NCBI GenBank assembly: GCA_012729405.1
Contig: JAAYDH010000042.1
Coordinates: 1 to 7,345, forward strand
DNA from: Erysipelotrichaceae bacterium
GTDB lineage: Bacteria > Bacillota_I > Bacilli_A > RFN20 > CAG-826
DNA: 7,345 nucleotides
Direction: 5' to 3'
Part shown: positions 1-6,620 of the stretch, piece after piece
Position numbering within the stretch: the first letter of the stretch is position 1
Layout: each line of letters opens with the position of its first letter
The notes under the pieces: model-generated
Databases searched by the model: none
Told to the model about the DNA's origin: nothing
The model's input: the letters and a program-made list of their open reading frames with translations, nothing else
Made by a program: the position numbers and the translations under genes

Positions 1-1706
1 AAATAGAAGAAGGCGGCTTGGAGAATGGTGTTGGTGTGACGACCCATTCCAATTTCATTAGCGATCTTGTTGGCATCGATAACATAGAACTTCGCACCTT
101 TAGTCGCTAATTGATGTTTCATGCGGTTTGGTAAAACCTTGATTAAGTCTTCGTCGCTCATATCAGTGTTGAGCAAGAAGGTTCCACCTTTCTTTAAATT
201 TCTGATCATATCGAACTTCATGACATAGGTGTCAAGAGAGCAGGAGACGAAATCAGCGTTAGAAACATAATATGTAGAATGAATAGGAGTTTTTCCGAAT
301 CTTAAGTGAGAGCGAGTTGCACCACCGGCCTTCTTGGAGTCATACGCGAAGTAGGCTTGGGCGTATTGGTGAGTCGCGTCACCGATGATTTTAATAGAAG
401 ATTTGTTGGCAGAGACCGTCCCATCAGATCCTAATCCGTAGAATAAGCAGGAGGTGTAATTGCCTTTAATATGGAATGATTCATCGACAGGAATGCTAAG
501 TTTGGTCACATCATCATTAATTCCGACGGTGAAACTGGTCCATGGTTTTTCGCTCTCGAGGAAATCGTAGACGGATTTAACATCTTTGGGTTGGGTGTCT
601 TTACTACTTAAGCCATAGCGTCCACCATAGACTTCAATGTCGAGATTGGCAGCTTTAATAACAGAGACAACATCTAAGTAGAGAGGTTCGCCAGTAGCGC
701 CCATCTCTTTTGTGCGGTCTAAGACACCGATACGCTTGACGGTCTTTGGTAATACATCAAAGAAATGCTTGGAAGAGAATGGACGATAAAGGTGTACTTT
801 AACTAAACCAATCTTGCGATCTTTTAATGCATCGATAACTTCAATAGCGGTTTCGGTGACGGAGCCCATCGCCACGATTACGTGGGTGGCGTCCTTCGCA
901 CCATAATATGTAAAAGGAGCGTATTCACGTCCAGTTAAGCGGCTAGCTTCTTTAAAGTATTTGACCGCAAAATCGACCACTTTTGCAGCGTGGCTGTTTT
1001 GAGCTTCGCGGCCTTGGAAATAGACATCATCGTTTTCCGCGCCACCGCGTGTGACTGGGTGAGTATGTGGGTTAAGAGCGTTAGCTCTAAACGCTTCAAC
1101 TTTGTCCATTGGTAAGAGCTTCTTCCATTCAGCATCATCGACAAATTCAACATTTTGAATTTCGTGGCTGGTTCTGAATCCATCAAAGAAATGGCAGACC
1201 GGATAAGAAGCATCAATAGCGACGAGGTGAGCGACTGGAGTTAAGTCAGCAACCTCTTGAACGCTGTGGGAGCAAATCATTGCAACACCAGTTTGACGAA
1301 TCGCATAGATATCTTGATGATCGCCAAAGATTGAGAGAGCTCTCGTTGCAATCGCTCGAGCCGAGACGTGCAATACAGCGGGAAGTAATTCGCCAACCCA
1401 TTTATAAATATTGGGAAGCATTAATAGGAGACCTTGGCTAGCTGTGTATGTGGCAGCAAGACCACCGGCCTGAAGAACACCATGGACGGCACCGGCGGCG
1501 CCACCCTCGGATTGGAGTTCACTTACTTTAACAACTGAACCAAAGTAATTTTTTCTTTTTTGTGAAGCGTAGACATCAACATTCTCTGCCATCGTTGAGG
1601 AAGGAGTAATGGGGTAAATGGCTGCGACTTCGATGAAGTTGTAAGATTCCAATGATGCAGCAGTGTTTCCGTCTACTGACAGCATTTTCTTTTTAATTTC
1701 TGACAT
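1..1706 (-). CDS. nifJ: Pyruvate:ferredoxin (flavodoxin) oxidoreductase, N-terminal half (partial)
   Basis: This cytoplasmic enzyme oxidatively decarboxylates pyruvate to acetyl-CoA and CO2, passing electrons to ferredoxin or flavodoxin, using thiamine diphosphate and Fe-S clusters. The frame is open for 568 codons from ATG at 1706 to the window edge, about half of the usual ~1170-1190 residues; the distal [4Fe-4S] and C-terminal TPP domains lie outside. Domain I is clear: YPITPSS at residues 31-37 (Thr34), SEGGAAGAVHG at 66-76 (Glu67, matching the thiamine-activating Glu), TASQGLL at 88-94, HVSAR at 113-117 (Arg117), LSIFGDHQD at 124-132 and HFFDGFRTSHEIQ at 172-184. Domain II and the start of the gamma-like domain follow, with GSDGTVSANK near residue 438. 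A TGGAGG site at 1715-1720 sits 8 bases before the ATG, supporting this start. It appears monocistronic at its 5' end, with its own promoter. Assignment is firm; the physiological electron acceptor cannot be told. Confidence 0.96.
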   Translation of the reverse strand, partial: MSEIKKKMLSVDGNTAASLESYNFIEVAAIYPITPSSTMAENVDVYASQKRKNYFGSVVKVSELQSEGGAAGAVHGVLQAGGLAATYTASQGLLLMLPNIYKWVGELLPAVLHVSARAIATRALSIFGDHQDIYAIRQTGVAMICSHSVQEVADLTPVAHLVAIDASYPVCHFFDGFRTSHEIQNVEFVDDAEWKKLLPMDKVEAFRANALNPHTHPVTRGGAENDDVYFQGREAQNSHAAKVVDFAVKYFKEASRLTGREYAPFTYYGAKDATHVIVAMGSVTETAIEVIDALKDRKIGLVKVHLYRPFSSKHFFDVLPKTVKRIGVLDRTKEMGATGEPLYLDVVSVIKAANLDIEVYGGRYGLSSKDTQPKDVKSVYDFLESEKPWTSFTVGINDDVTKLSIPVDESFHIKGNYTSCLFYGLGSDGTVSANKSSIKIIGDATHQYAQAYFAYDSKKAGGATRSHLRFGKTPIHSTYYVSNADFVSCSLDTYVMKFDMIRNLKKGGTFLLNTDMSDEDLIKVLPNRMKHQLATKGAKFYVIDANKIANEIGMGRHTNTILQAAFFY

Positions 1707-1732
1707 TTTTATTTCCTCCAAAAATACCAAAA

Positions 1733-1750
1733 TAAGTATATAGATACTTA
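1733..1750. promoter_or_regulatory. Inverted repeat over the nifJ -10 (candidate operator)
   Basis: TAAGTAT-N4-ATACTTA is a perfect dyad with 7-base half sites and covers the whole -10 element of the nifJ promoter. A repressor bound here would block transcription. No known operator consensus was recognised, and an A/T-rich palindrome at a -10 can arise by chance, so the regulatory role is an inference. Confidence 0.4.
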
Positions 1751-1763
1751 GGACTCTTTTCAA
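1735..1763 (-). promoter_or_regulatory. Sigma-A-type promoter of nifJ
   Basis: On the minus strand, TTGAAA (1758-1763) is separated by exactly 17 bases from TATACT (1735-1740). Each hexamer matches the vegetative consensus at 5 or 4 of 6 positions. It lies about 30 bases upstream of the nifJ start and just after the galU terminator, so nifJ should be transcribed independently of galU. Confidence 0.75.
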
Positions 1764-1777
1764 GTTAATTCACAATT

Positions 1778-1797
1778 AAAAAACCCCAGTGGGGTTT
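1778..1797 (-). terminator. Intrinsic terminator after galU
   Basis: Read on the minus strand, AAACCCC and GGGGTTT form a 7-bp stem with a 3-base loop, followed by a run of six T. It begins 3 bases after the galU stop codon and separates galU from the nifJ promoter. Confidence 0.85.
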
Positions 1798-1800
1798 ATA

Positions 1801-2658
1801 TTATTTTAATTCTTCGAGGTAGTTTTTCACTTTTTCCTTGAGGTCATCACGCTTCAATGAGAAGTCAATAACAGCAGTGACGTATCCAAATTTATCTCCA
1901 ATATCATATCTTCTTCCGACAAAATCATAAGCATAAATCTTATTAAGGCGGGTTAAGGCATCAGTCAATTGAATTTCTCCGCCCTTTCCGGGTTCTTGTG
2001 TTTCCAATAATTTAAAAATGTCAGGGGTGAGAACGTAACGGCCGAGAGCGGCATAACAACTAGGAGGGTTGGATTGTGGTTTCTCCACCATTCCTTTCAT
2101 GAGAACTAAGCGGCCATCTTCACTGACTGGATCAATGACTCCATATTTCTTTGTGGCTTCAAGAGAAACTTTTTGAACTCCAAGAATGGAGCATCCGGTT
2201 CTGTTATAAGCATCAATCAATTGCTTTGAAGCGGTTGGCCCTTCATCGTTCACAATTAAGTCGTCTCCAAGAATAACTAAGAAAGGTTCATCACCTACTG
2301 CTTCCTTGGCACAAAGGATGGCGTGGCCAAGTCCTTTTTGCTCGTTTTGATAAGCATATGAAATCTTTGCAAAAGTGGCAATTTTCTTAATTATCTCAGC
2401 AAAATCGGCATTATTTTTGCTTTTTAGGTATTTTTCATAGGCTTCATCGCGCTCGAAAAAGCGGATGATTTCTTTCTTTTGATCTGAGATGATTAAGACA
2501 ACTTCATCACATCCACTAGCGATAGCTTCTTCTACTTGATAGAGGATTGTCGGCTTATCGATAATGGGTAACATTTCTTTTGCCAAACCTTTAGTGGCAG
2601 GTAAAAATCTTGTGCCTAATCCCGCGGCAGGAATGACGGCCTTACGTATTGGTTTCAT
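1801..2658 (-). CDS. galU: UTP--glucose-1-phosphate uridylyltransferase
   Basis: This enzyme makes UDP-glucose from UTP and glucose-1-phosphate, supplying glycolipid, wall or capsule glycan synthesis and galactose metabolism in the cytoplasm. The 285 residues are close to the usual 290-300. The nucleotidyltransferase signature PAAGLGTRFLPATK is at 10-23, followed by KEMLPI (27-32), with Gly-Leu-Ala where Ala-Ile-Pro is more usual before KEML. Further family motifs are KGLGHAI (108-114), LGDD (130-133), VEKP (191-194), GEIQLTDAL (227-235) and YDIGDKFGYV (251-260). The GalU subfamily fits better than RfbA-type thymidylyltransferases. The ATG lies 3 bp after the stop of the upstream Rex-like gene, and its weak AAAGG site (2671-2675, about 12 bases upstream) lies inside that gene, so the two are probably cotranscribed and perhaps translationally coupled. 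A terminator follows the TAA stop directly. Confidence 0.96.
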   Translation of the reverse strand: MKPIRKAVIPAAGLGTRFLPATKGLAKEMLPIIDKPTILYQVEEAIASGCDEVVLIISDQKKEIIRFFERDEAYEKYLKSKNNADFAEIIKKIATFAKISYAYQNEQKGLGHAILCAKEAVGDEPFLVILGDDLIVNDEGPTASKQLIDAYNRTGCSILGVQKVSLEATKKYGVIDPVSEDGRLVLMKGMVEKPQSNPPSCYAALGRYVLTPDIFKLLETQEPGKGGEIQLTDALTRLNKIYAYDFVGRRYDIGDKFGYVTAVIDFSLKRDDLKEKVKNYLEELK

Positions 2659-2661
2659 ATG

Positions 2662-3105
2662 CTATTTTTTCCTTTTTGCTTGTTCTTCAGCGATGAGTTT
2701 TTTCAGAATCTTTAAATCCTTATCGCTTAATTCGGTGTTCGGATCAAGAAGACCTCCGATGGTCATTTTCTTATAGATAAAATCACCTAAAGAGGAGTAT
2801 TGATCCAGAATCTTCTGGGTGACGAGACTTTTCTTTTGAACAACCGGTTTCTTTTCTTGTGAATGCTCAATGTATTCTTCGATGGCGGGCATGAGTGTTT
2901 TCAAGTCATATTCATAATCCATGTTAATCATTGGATCGAAATACGAAAGGGCCTCAGAAATGATCTCAGGGTAAACACCAACAATGTGAGATAATTTCTC
3001 AGCAGTGATGTACTTGGCTTTGGATTTATTCATCGCGGCGAGATATTTTTTTAGACTAGCAACACTTGGACCTTTCATGTAATCTTTGACTTCCTTATTA
3101 ATCAT
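2662..3105 (-). CDS. Orphan Rex-like winged-helix protein (hypothetical)
   Basis: The product is a 147-residue basic, helix-rich cytoplasmic protein. Residues about 20-75 align without gaps, by eye, to the N-terminal DNA-binding domain of the redox repressor Rex. Shared features are the YL helix (21-22), ITAEKLSHIVGV (33-44, against V-S-S-x-E-L-S-x-x-V-x-V), the SYF triplet (54-56) and the Tyr-x-Tyr wing (64-66) with a following Leu. The NAD(H)-binding Rossmann domain of Rex (~210 residues) is absent. Residues 80-147 are instead charged and probably helical, ending in a Lys/Arg-rich tail. The recognition helix lacks the Arg-Arg-Asp of Rex, so DNA binding is uncertain. The start is ambiguous: ATG at 3105 is used here. 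An upstream in-frame TTG at 3132 has AAGG immediately against it, and ATG at 3078 has AAGGA about 13 bases upstream. It is the first gene of a probable unit with galU. Its function is unknown. Confidence 0.72.
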   Translation of the reverse strand: MINKEVKDYMKGPSVASLKKYLAAMNKSKAKYITAEKLSHIVGVYPEIISEALSYFDPMINMDYEYDLKTLMPAIEEYIEHSQEKKPVVQKKSLVTQKILDQYSSLGDFIYKKMTIGGLLDPNTELSDKDLKILKKLIAEEQAKRKK

Positions 3106-3174
3106 TTTATGGTGTTGGGAAACATTTCTCAACCTTACTCGCTATTATTTTCAATAAAATATCGATAAAACCAA

Positions 3175-3210
3175 AGAAAAACCCGACTGTGTTTAAACAA
3201 TAATCGGGTT
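3175..3210 (-). terminator. Intrinsic terminator after the truncated domain gene
   Basis: On the minus strand AACCCGA (3204-3210) pairs with TCGGGTT (3180-3186), giving a 7-bp stem with a 17-base loop, followed by a T-run. The loop contains the palindrome TGTTTAAACA (3190-3199). It sits about 35 bases after the stop of the 3246-3635 reading frame and insulates the Rex-like/galU unit. Confidence 0.75.
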
Positions 3211-3245
3211 AAGTTGATCAAAAGTTAATATTTAACTAGTTCTTC

Positions 3246-3635
3246 TTAATTGTACGAATGCAGCGCGATACTGAATAGAAAGACACGGCCAAATGCGTTT
3301 CCACCCGTTCCCGCTCCGTCAGCTTGGAATGCCAGGGTGTCAGTAGCAGTGGCTAAGTCGTATGTCAAATCTCCAGGTGTTCCAGCTTCGTTATATGGAG
3401 CAAGTTGGGAATCCCCATTAACTAACAAACTATTTGTGTTAACTGGATGTGGTTCAGTTTTCTTGTACCAGTCAAAAGCCGAAACAACAACTCTCTTGAT
3501 GTTGGTGCCAGAAACCAAATTCAATGTGAATGCCCCGTCAACACTGCTTGTTCCCATTTTAACGAGTTGAGAAGTATTCTCATAAGTTATCTCTTTTTTT
3601 CTAAGGACATTCTGCCAAAAAAACGCTAAGGACAA
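3246..3635 (-). pseudogene. 5'-truncated copy of the secreted C-terminal domain
   Basis: This open frame of at most 129 codons encodes only the C-terminal two thirds of the domain found in the neighbouring lipoprotein (3745-4407). From about residue 17 on, roughly half of the residues match that neighbour by eye. Shared blocks are KMGxSS, GxFTL, VNxDSQLxPxNE, TPxDLTYD, GTG and GRVxxFSIxL. The signal peptide, lipobox, linker and first part of the domain are missing. The only upstream start is TTG at 3635, without a visible Shine-Dalgarno site, and TGA closes the frame 7 codons earlier. The first 15 residues have no counterpart in the neighbour. The C-terminal part has no frameshift or stop, so the truncation may be recent, or an internal ATG (Met27) could be used. 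It is most simply a remnant of tandem duplication; a functional small cytoplasmic protein is less likely. Confidence 0.6.
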
Positions 3636-3684
3636 ATGAAAATTAAAGTATGTTCACAATTTTTGTGATTCATCGCTTTTAAAG

Positions 3685-3724
3685 TGAAACGACTTGACTA
3701 CACCCCAGGAATCAAGTCGTTTCA
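3685..3724 (-). terminator. Long hairpin after the lipoprotein gene, probable terminator
   Basis: TGAAACGACTTGA (3685-3697) and TCAAGTCGTTTCA (3712-3724) form a perfect 13-bp stem with a 14-base loop, 20 bases after the TGA stop of the lipoprotein. The trailing T-tract in the minus direction is interrupted (TTTCACTTT), so termination may be weak. An outer 6-bp pairing, ATCGCT (3672-3677) with AGCGAT (3728-3733), could extend the structure. Confidence 0.6.
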
Positions 3725-3744
3725 TCTAGCGATAATTATTAATT

Positions 3745-4407
3745 TCAGGATAGACCATAAAGAGAAATGCTGAAAATTACGACTCGACCATAGATTGAGT
3801 TACCAGTTCCAGAACCCATCGATTCAAACTCTAAAACATCGGTTGCTTCGGAAAAATCATATGTCAAATCTGACGGAGTGGCTCCCTCATTGAACGGAGT
3901 GAGTTGAGAATCACTATTGACGGATAAGTAATCTGTATTACCTCCCCATTCGCTTGATGGATCGTAAAAGTCGTGGCAAGACACAATAGTTCTAGCGACA
4001 TCAGTGCCTTCTTCAAAATGCAATGTGAATGTTCCATTCGAACTGCTTGCTCCCATTTTAAGAATCGCGGGTGTCTCGGGGTATGCTCCTCCAGAAGAAT
4101 TGCCATCGTAGACCTTAACAATATCCGTGATAGATAAAAGTTTATCAGTGCCTTCAACCAACGAATCATCAAACAACGTAAGTGCCTGCTCCTCTGTTTT
4201 TAGTTCGCTACCTTTAATGGTGTGGCCACTCAGTGTGAAATCGTATTTTGCAATGAGAGCGTATGTTGGAGTATCACCACCTCCATCATCATTATTGTTA
4301 CCACCGGTATTGTCTCCACCACCGCCGTTTTCGCCGATGGTGTCACTGTTTCCACAACCGACAAGTAAAAAAGCTAATAATGGTACTAAAAGTAATGATT
4401 TCTTCAT
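3745..4407 (-). CDS. Secreted lipoprotein with C-terminal beta-rich domain
   Basis: The 220-residue product is exported and lipid-anchored: MKK, a hydrophobic stretch at 4-16 and the lipobox LVGC with lipidated Cys18. Residues 23-48 are a low-complexity Gly/Asn/Asp linker that would hold the domain away from the membrane. Residues 49-220 form one domain of probable beta-sandwich type with alternating strands. Characteristic blocks are LIAKYDF (51-57), LVEGTDKL (83-90), KMGASSSNGTFTLHFEEGTD (117-136), SVNSDSQLTPFNE (162-174), TPSDLTYDF (177-185) and GRVVIFSISLY (207-217). The same domain ends the 6675-7345 protein and is truncated at 3246-3635. I do not recognise a named family or catalytic residues; a binding or adhesion role is possible but unsupported. 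The start is set by the signal peptide and by GAGGA (4421-4425), rather far (about 13 bases) from the ATG. The stop is TGA; reading it as Trp would add only two residues before TAA. Confidence 0.88.
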   Translation of the reverse strand: MKKSLLLVPLLAFLLVGCGNSDTIGENGGGGDNTGGNNNDDGGGDTPTYALIAKYDFTLSGHTIKGSELKTEEQALTLFDDSLVEGTDKLLSITDIVKVYDGNSSGGAYPETPAILKMGASSSNGTFTLHFEEGTDVARTIVSCHDFYDPSSEWGGNTDYLSVNSDSQLTPFNEGATPSDLTYDFSEATDVLEFESMGSGTGNSIYGRVVIFSISLYGLS

Positions 4408-4431
4408 AAGGGGTAGATTCTCCTCGTATCA

Positions 4432-4465
4432 ATCGTATTTTAACAAATCTAATGTCAAACGTAAA
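4432..4465 (-). promoter_or_regulatory. Probable promoter of the 3745-4407 lipoprotein
   Basis: Two overlapping solutions exist on the minus strand. One is a perfect -35 TTGACA (4453-4458) with TACGAT (4432-4437) at a short 15-base spacing. The other is TAAAAT (4437-4442) with a weaker TTTACG (4460-4465) at 17 bases. The preceding tRNA terminator abuts this region, so the lipoprotein needs a promoter here, but the exact -10 is undecided. Confidence 0.5.
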
Positions 4466-4497
4466 AAGAAAAAAGAAGAGAGATTTTATCTCTCTTC
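4464..4497 (-). terminator. Strong intrinsic terminator after tRNA-Lys
   Basis: On the minus strand GAAGAGAGAT and ATCTCTCTTC (within 4475-4497) form a perfect 10-bp stem with a 3-base loop, followed by TTTTTTCTTTT. It lies about 55 bases past the tRNA 3' end. Confidence 0.92.
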
Positions 4498-4551
4498 CAA
4501 TATCCATCAGACCAGTCGGTTTAAGCCGTTTGAAACTGAGAATATGTAGTT

Positions 4552-4627
4552 TGGTGATCCCTAAGGGATTCGAACCTTTGACCCACTGATTAAGAGTCAG
4601 TTGCTCTACCAGCTGAGCTAAGGGACC
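4552..4627 (-). tRNA. tRNA-Lys (anticodon CTT)
   Basis: The 76-base gene includes an encoded CCA. The acceptor stem is GGTCCCT/AGGGATC with a G2:U71 wobble and discriminator A. The D-arm has the usual AGCTCAGCTGGTAGAGC. The anticodon stem ACTGA/TCAGT closes loop CTCTTAA, giving anticodon CTT, which reads the AAG lysine codon. The T-loop is TTCGAAT. The T-stem AAAGG/CCCTT carries an A51-C63 mismatch (positions 4577 and 4565 in the window), leaving four of five pairs. It is flanked by its own promoter and terminator and stands alone. Confidence 0.95.
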
Positions 4628-4641
4628 ATCAATGCGTGATT

Positions 4642-4670
4642 ATTGTATAACAATAGATTTTTTCAAGCAA
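4642..4670 (-). promoter_or_regulatory. Promoter of tRNA-Lys
   Basis: TTGCTT (4665-4670) and TACAAT (4642-4647) on the minus strand are 17 bases apart, with the -10 fourteen bases before the mature tRNA 5' end. The -10 lies within the inverted repeat TATTGT-N3-ACAATA (4641-4655). Confidence 0.65.
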
Positions 4671-4689
4671 TAGTTTTGTCTTCTTATTT

Positions 4690-6552
4690 CTATAAGAATG
4701 AAAAGCTTGTACCCATATAGCTACTCGCCATGATGGTTCCGGTTTGCTCTTTCATATAGTCATAGATAAGGTCGACTGGATATTTGCTGAGGGATGCCAC
4801 AACATCGCGGTTTAAAAAATAGTCATACTCGCGGCGCGAGTTTTGGTGATAAGCCAAATAGTCATAAACAGCGATTAGATAAGTTTGATTATCTGAATAG
4901 GAGAATGGAGTAGGAGCGAAATAATAAGCGCCACTGTTGCGGCGTAAATCCGAACCTTTTACATTCATTATGACGGTCCGATTGCTAAAGGGGAAGGAAG
5001 CGAATAAGTCGGTATAGGTGACATCTCCGGCCGGGAGATTGGCTCTCGCTTGGTTGACCATACCAAGAACAACATCATGTCCTTGTTCCTGAGCGTATTC
5101 ATACATCGCCTTCGCCATCATTCGTGGAGCTTCCGCAGTCTTGGAGAAGCTCGAGTTAAGGGTTCCGGCAACCGATGCGGCTTTCTCTTGGAGTTCAACG
5201 GTGTAGTATTCATCGACAATTGCTTTAATAGCGAGGTCTTCACCATCGAAATTGTAGATTGCGTTGTTGTTGTTATAAACGTACTTATCGGTGCAGGAAA
5301 CCAAACCATTGCTATAGGTAAGGGAGAAGCTGGCGACGTTTTTTCCGTTGTTACCTGAATTGAGGATGGGAACGGAATTGGTAATTGTGTTCTCCCAAAC
5401 GTGGTCGTGAGCGGTGAAAACGCCATCGACGTATCTTTTTCCACTTAAAGGTGAAACCTTGCTTAAAACGTTCCTTATGTCGGTTTCTACGGAACTTGTG
5501 CCATCATGGAAACTTGCGATAACGATATCGCAGTTGAATTCGTCTCTCAAGCGGTTGCTATATGTTTTAACGGCTTCAATTTCATCGGCGAAATCGATGC
5601 TGTCAACGTTGGTTGATAAGATATCTTCAATCTGAGCAGAGCCTATCGTGCCGATAATACCAACACGAAGACCGGATTTTTCAACGATTGTATACGGTTG
5701 AACATAATCAACTAGTTTGCCATCTGATTTTCTGACAATGTTCGCGCCTAAGAAAGGAACGGAAGTATCAGCTTGGTTATTTTGAATAATGTCTTGGCCC
5801 CAGTCAAATTCATGGTTACCCAAGGTAAATGAGGCGTAGCCCGCTGATTCGATAACTTTATTAAGGAGGGCTCCAAAGTTGGAATTGCTTTGCAAAGTGC
5901 CTTGCCATAAGTCCCCACTACTGAGAATGATATCTTCATTTGGAGTAGCGTCAGCTAGTGATTTTAAATAAGCGATATATTTCTCAATCGCTGGATAGTG
6001 TGATGATCCATCAATTGTGTCGATTATCACTCCGTGATGGTCGCTGTTACCGAAGAAATCAATCGTTGTTGCCTGCGTTGGCTTGACGTTTGGGTCATAA
6101 GGAGTTGTTCCGGTTCCGTTATAGACATTTAAGACATAACTATTAGATGTGAGACCCAAATAAATATCGTATTTGCCCGATTTAAGAACGTCGATTTGAA
6201 CGTCATTATCAGTGCCGTAAAGATAAACATTTTTGGTGGTAAAAGCATTATCAATTTGTGAATAGTGTTTTTCTTTGAGGGTGATGGTTCGATCTTGATT
6301 GGTAATTACAAAGGTATCACCTGTCGAGAAATCGACATCGTCAGCGAAATATAATTCCTTATAATCCTCGGATTCGATTTTGGTTAATTCAATACCCGAA
6401 TCAACATTCCAATTGCCCCCGTTTACATAACTGCCATAACCAATCGCATACCACTCTTGATTGAGCTTTATATCGTTGCTGCCACAAGCCGCTAATGCAA
6501 CTAATGAAAGGGCGAGTAAGGGAATTCCAAATATAGATAGCTTTTTATTCAT
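4690..6552 (-). CDS. 5'-nucleotidase family lipoprotein with N-terminal SusE/CBM-like domain
   Basis: A surface metallophosphoesterase of the UshA/5'-nucleotidase type, expected to dephosphorylate extracellular nucleotides or related phosphoesters to products that can be imported. The signal peptide ends in lipobox LAAC (Cys23). Residues 30-145 resemble small beta-sandwich starch-binding/SusE-type domains (WYAIGYGSYVNGGNW; TGDTFVI; SGKYDIYL). The calcineurin-like domain follows with all metal-site motifs: SDHHG (Asp171, His173), GDLWQG (Asp214), LGNHEFD (Asn246, His247), SFHDG (His349) and AHDH (His382, His384). Residues about 460-600 are the 5'-nucleotidase C-terminal substrate domain (GDVTYTDLFASFPFSN, VKGSDLR). 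At 620 residues it exceeds the usual ~550 because of the N-terminal domain. GAGG (6560-6563), 7 bases before the ATG, supports the start. It is probably monocistronic, lying between a terminator and the tRNA promoter. Substrate specificity (nucleotide, cyclic nucleotide, UDP-sugar) cannot be read from the sequence. Confidence 0.93.
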   Translation of the reverse strand: MNKKLSIFGIPLLALSLVALAACGSNDIKLNQEWYAIGYGSYVNGGNWNVDSGIELTKIESEDYKELYFADDVDFSTGDTFVITNQDRTITLKEKHYSQIDNAFTTKNVYLYGTDNDVQIDVLKSGKYDIYLGLTSNSYVLNVYNGTGTTPYDPNVKPTQATTIDFFGNSDHHGVIIDTIDGSSHYPAIEKYIAYLKSLADATPNEDIILSSGDLWQGTLQSNSNFGALLNKVIESAGYASFTLGNHEFDWGQDIIQNNQADTSVPFLGANIVRKSDGKLVDYVQPYTIVEKSGLRVGIIGTIGSAQIEDILSTNVDSIDFADEIEAVKTYSNRLRDEFNCDIVIASFHDGTSSVETDIRNVLSKVSPLSGKRYVDGVFTAHDHVWENTITNSVPILNSGNNGKNVASFSLTYSNGLVSCTDKYVYNNNNAIYNFDGEDLAIKAIVDEYYTVELQEKAASVAGTLNSSFSKTAEAPRMMAKAMYEYAQEQGHDVVLGMVNQARANLPAGDVTYTDLFASFPFSNRTVIMNVKGSDLRRNSGAYYFAPTPFSYSDNQTYLIAVYDYLAYHQNSRREYDYFLNRDVVASLSKYPVDLIYDYMKEQTGTIMASSYMGTSFSFL

Positions 6553-6620
6553 AATAAAACCTCATCCACATTTTAAAGTGTTTACGTTAATAAATAAAGC
6601 AATGTGTTTTATTGAAGCAA

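Noticed and set aside
935..1216. Open frame of 93 codons on the minus strand
   Set aside because: It lies entirely inside nifJ in another frame; the nifJ frame carries all conserved motifs, and this one has none.
3133..3174. Promoter of the Rex-like/galU unit
   Set aside because: The region is A/T-rich and contains TATTTT and TTGGTT-like words, but no pair at acceptable spacing stands out.
3654..3668. TCACAA-N3-TTGTGA inverted repeat, resembling Rex or CRP/FNR half sites
   Set aside because: The half sites are in the wrong orientation (outward) and too close compared with TTGTGA-N6-TCACAA or TGTGA-N6-TCACA.
3745..3747. TGA stop as evidence for UGA-Trp recoding
   Set aside because: TAA follows after one more sense codon, and the tryptophan codons examined elsewhere in the window are TGG, so the standard bacterial code fits.
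4127..4549. Plus-strand frame of 140 codons across the lipoprotein start
   Set aside because: It is antisense to a clear lipoprotein and runs through its promoter and the tRNA terminator; its Pro/Ser run is just the reverse of the Gly/Asn linker.
4681..4698. 7-bp inverted repeat over the 5'-nucleotidase stop codon (TTCTTAT/ATAAGAA) as terminator
   Set aside because: A/T-only weak stem with no T-run after it in the direction of transcription.
5050..5939. Several open frames of 63-108 codons on both strands inside the 5'-nucleotidase
   Set aside because: All are shadows of the 620-residue gene, with Ser/Thr/Arg-rich composition typical of off-frame translation and no supporting start signals.
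6565..6620. Promoter of the 5'-nucleotidase
   Set aside because: A TAAAAT-like -10 is visible in the A/T-rich leader, but no convincing -35 at 16-18 bases, so no site is claimed.
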